Assembly: GCF_029436685.1 (NCBI RefSeq)
Contig: NZ_JAROCY010000002.1
Coordinates: 248,001 to 312,000, forward strand
Source of the DNA: Novosphingobium cyanobacteriorum
Lineage (GTDB): Bacteria > Pseudomonadota > Alphaproteobacteria > Sphingomonadales > Sphingomonadaceae
Direction: 5' to 3'
DNA: 64,000 nt
Under the pieces are notes generated by a model. It ran no database searches and had not been told where the DNA came from. It worked only from the letters and a program-made list of their open reading frames with translations. Made by a program: the position numbers and the translations under genes. Numbering within the stretch: position 1 is the first letter of the stretch; each line of letters opens with the position of its first letter. Positions 62,179 through 64,000 of the stretch are shown one piece after another.

Positions 62179-63627
62179 CTATCCGATGGCTTTGCTGACG
62201 AAACGCCTGATTTTCTCTCCATAGGGAGGGCGAAAGGTCTTCATGGGGCCAAGATCATTGCCAAGTTGGGTATAGACTGATTTGCGATGGCTGAACTCGC
62301 GAAAGCCATCCACTCCGTGATAGACACCCATGCCTGACGGTCCGATGCCACCGAAGGGAAGATTCTCCTGAGCACAATGCATAATGACGTCGTTGACGGT
62401 AACCCCACCCGACGTCGTTTCCTTGAGCAGGCGTTCACGTTCATCTCGGTCCGCGCCGAAATAGTAAAGCGCTAGAGGCCGGTCACCACCATTGATCTGG
62501 GCGATCACTGCGTCGAGGTTATCATAGCCGATCACTGGCAGTAACGGGCCAAAGATTTCGTCCTGCATCACTGCCATGTCTGGTGTCGCGCCAAGGATGA
62601 GTGTTGGCGGGATACGTCGATGGGGCTGCTGGGCGAAGTCTTCATGCGCGGGATTGATCTCGACGATAATGGCGCCTTTGGCCCGCGCATCTTCAACATA
62701 GCCACGGATACGGTCGAAGTGCCGATCGCTGATGATGGCGGTGTAGTCCGGATTGTCCTTCAGCGATGGAAACATTGCCGTCGTGGCGGCAGTGACGACA
62801 GAGACGAACTGGTCGATCTGGCCGGCCGGGACGAAAACATGGTCAGGTGCCAGGCAGATTTGCCCGGCATTCAGCGTCTTGCCAGCCATAACTCGAGCTG
62901 CGGCAGTCTCTAGGTTGACACCTTTGCCGATCACCACCGGACTTTTACCGCCCAGTTCGAGGGTTAGCGGAACAAGATTGTCCGCTGCCGCGCGCATTAC
63001 ATGCTTGGCGATTGATCCTGCACCGGTGAAGACGAGATGATCGAAAGGCAGTGCGGCAAATGCAGCCCCCACTTCTGCCCCACCCGACACAACCGCGATC
63101 TCATCGGGGGAAAAGCGTGACGCGATCAGTTCCTGCAACAAGTCGGAGGTTCGCGGCGTAAACTCGGACGGCTTGATGATCGCGCGGTTGCCAGCCGCCA
63201 AGACGCCGGCAAGGGGCGAGAAGACGAGCCCAACCGGAAAATTCCACGGCGCGATGATGCCGATGATTCCTTTTGGCTGCTGACGGATTTCGCATCGCGC
63301 GCCGAACAGGCCGAGCAGTCTTGGTTCGACAGTCCGACGTTCGGTCCGCATCCATTTGCGCAGATGTTTGCGCGCGTCTCGCAGCGCACCGATCGGGCTC
63401 ATGACGTCGGTTATACCAGTCGCATGGACGGAGCGGTTGCCGAAATCGGCCGAGATCGTTGTTTCGATCCGGTCACGGTTCTCTTGCAGCAGGGCGATGC
63501 ACCGGTCCAGCCGGTCTTCTCGCAGTGCAGCCGAAGGGGTGCCATCCCGCAACTGTGCGACACGCTGCAGGGCAAGCAGGCTCTTCAAACTCTGGGCCGT
63601 AGCTTGGTCTGCTGGCAACTGATCCAT
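62179..63627 (-). CDS. Aldehyde dehydrogenase, coniferyl-aldehyde-dehydrogenase-like
   Basis: A 482-residue NAD(P)-dependent aldehyde dehydrogenase. The cofactor region is PWNFPVGLVFSPLAGVLAAGN (Asn129), the catalytic glutamate is Glu224 in LELGGKSP, and the nucleophile is Cys258 in NAGQICLAPDHV. That Cys motif is the one found in coniferyl aldehyde dehydrogenase and fatty aldehyde dehydrogenases, so it probably oxidises an aryl or long-chain aldehyde to the acid that is then activated. The ATG at 63627 is preceded by GAGGA. It precedes the phosphatase gene on the same strand. Confidence 0.93.
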   Translation of the reverse strand: MDQLPADQATAQSLKSLLALQRVAQLRDGTPSAALREDRLDRCIALLQENRDRIETTISADFGNRSVHATGITDVMSPIGALRDARKHLRKWMRTERRTVEPRLLGLFGARCEIRQQPKGIIGIIAPWNFPVGLVFSPLAGVLAAGNRAIIKPSEFTPRTSDLLQELIASRFSPDEIAVVSGGAEVGAAFAALPFDHLVFTGAGSIAKHVMRAAADNLVPLTLELGGKSPVVIGKGVNLETAAARVMAGKTLNAGQICLAPDHVFVPAGQIDQFVSVVTAATTAMFPSLKDNPDYTAIISDRHFDRIRGYVEDARAKGAIIVEINPAHEDFAQQPHRRIPPTLILGATPDMAVMQDEIFGPLLPVIGYDNLDAVIAQINGGDRPLALYYFGADRDERERLLKETTSGGVTVNDVIMHCAQENLPFGGIGPSGMGVYHGVDGFREFSHRKSVYTQLGNDLGPMKTFRPPYGEKIRRFVSKAIG

Positions 63628-63726
63628 GGTAGGGTCCTCTTCCATCCTGCCCGCCCAACTATGAAAATGAGCCTTGGCTTTCCCGCGTTCACAATTGGTG
63701 ATCTTGCCGGACGCGCATTTCGCCTC

Positions 63727-63736
63727 GGGGGGGGGG
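63727..63736. repeat. Ten-guanine homopolymer
   Basis: Ten consecutive G residues in the 133-base intergenic gap between the aldehyde dehydrogenase start and the partial crotonase stop. Such tracts are prone to length variation. Confidence 0.8.
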
Positions 63737-63760
63737 GGCTGATCACGGCAGCCAGACCGG

Positions 63761-64000
63761 TCAGGCGTCGCGATAATTCGGTGGCCGCTTGGCGAAGAAT
63801 GCATCAACCGCCTCGGCGGCATCGTCCGTTTGCGAAATCAGGATCTGTTGTCGATCTTCCATGGCCATGGCGGCACCCATGCTGGGCGCATCAATCGCCC
63901 AGTTCAGGCCATCCTTGGTCAGGCGCAGGCCAAGTGGATTGGTGCTGAGCATTTCTTGAGCCAGCGAAAGACCAGCATTGAGCAACTCGGCTTCCTCGAC
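63761..64000 (-). CDS. Enoyl-CoA hydratase/isomerase family protein (5' end outside window)
   Basis: The last 79 codons of a crotonase-family gene whose beginning lies to the right of the window. The visible part has AEAELLNAGLSLAQ-like helices, NPLGLRLTKDGLNWAIDAPSMGAAMAMEDRQQILISQTDDAAEAVDAFFAKRPPNYRDA, and ends in a terminus typical of enoyl-CoA hydratases. The catalytic residues are not visible. The same strand and position as the aldehyde dehydrogenase gene suggest they belong to one transcript. Confidence 0.85.
   Translation of the reverse strand, partial: VEEAELLNAGLSLAQEMLSTNPLGLRLTKDGLNWAIDAPSMGAAMAMEDRQQILISQTDDAAEAVDAFFAKRPPNYRDA

Overview
The window reads as chromosome of a GC-rich alphaproteobacterium, most likely a sphingomonad close to Novosphingobium. 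The reasons are the codon use, the DUF3297 protein, a valine operon in the order mmsA, acyl-CoA dehydrogenase, hydrolase, hydratase, mmsB, TonB-receptor-led catabolism, a GC-rich palindromic intergenic repeat, and the density of acyl-CoA and aromatic catabolic genes. The species is inferred, not proven.

Layout. 1-5.3 kb (minus strand): a tight chemotaxis operon STAS, CheY, CheA, CheW and a soluble receptor that runs off the left edge. 5.7-6.2 kb: tRNA-Val(CAC) with its terminator, and DUF3297. 6.3-12.8 kb: a LysR regulator diverging from a complete lower valine pathway. 12.9-18.3 kb: housekeeping and orphan genes (CHAP hydrolase, Der GTPase, DUF983, HD phosphohydrolase, RTX repeat protein). 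18.3-22.8 kb (minus): a beta-oxidation operon of thioesterase, serine hydrolase, 3-hydroxyacyl-CoA dehydrogenase and thiolase. 23.3-23.7 kb: a small secreted protein.

24.1-34.5 kb (plus): one apparent catabolic operon of TonB receptor, FAH hydrolase, single-domain extradiol-like VOC protein, BKACE (DUF849), cupin, Rieske oxygenase, FAD monooxygenase, amidohydrolase and LysR. The parts imply uptake, hydroxylation or demethylation, ring cleavage and thiolytic cleavage of an aromatic or heteroaromatic compound. I cannot match the combination to a named pathway, and it is the strongest candidate for an undescribed system. 34.6-37.3 kb: a small redox cluster (DUF1348, PPOX, AhpD-like) diverging from a LysR gene.

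37.5-64 kb: a large acyl-CoA catabolic island with four acyl-CoA dehydrogenases (one pair resembling the large and small subunits of a heteromeric enzyme), four complete stand-alone crotonases plus one cut by the edge, a fused hydratase/dehydrogenase, four SDRs, a 2,4-dienoyl-CoA-reductase-like protein among them, a CoA ligase, a thiolase, a quinone oxidoreductase, a tandem CaiB CoA-transferase, an aldehyde dehydrogenase and a TetR regulator. It looks like CoA-dependent degradation of a bulky, branched or alicyclic acid, for example a steroid or terpenoid. AT-rich palindromes resembling TAATCGATTA recur in its promoter gaps and may define one regulon. Base composition is visibly less GC-rich from about 45 kb on, and several gene-free gaps there look decayed, which fits an acquired region.
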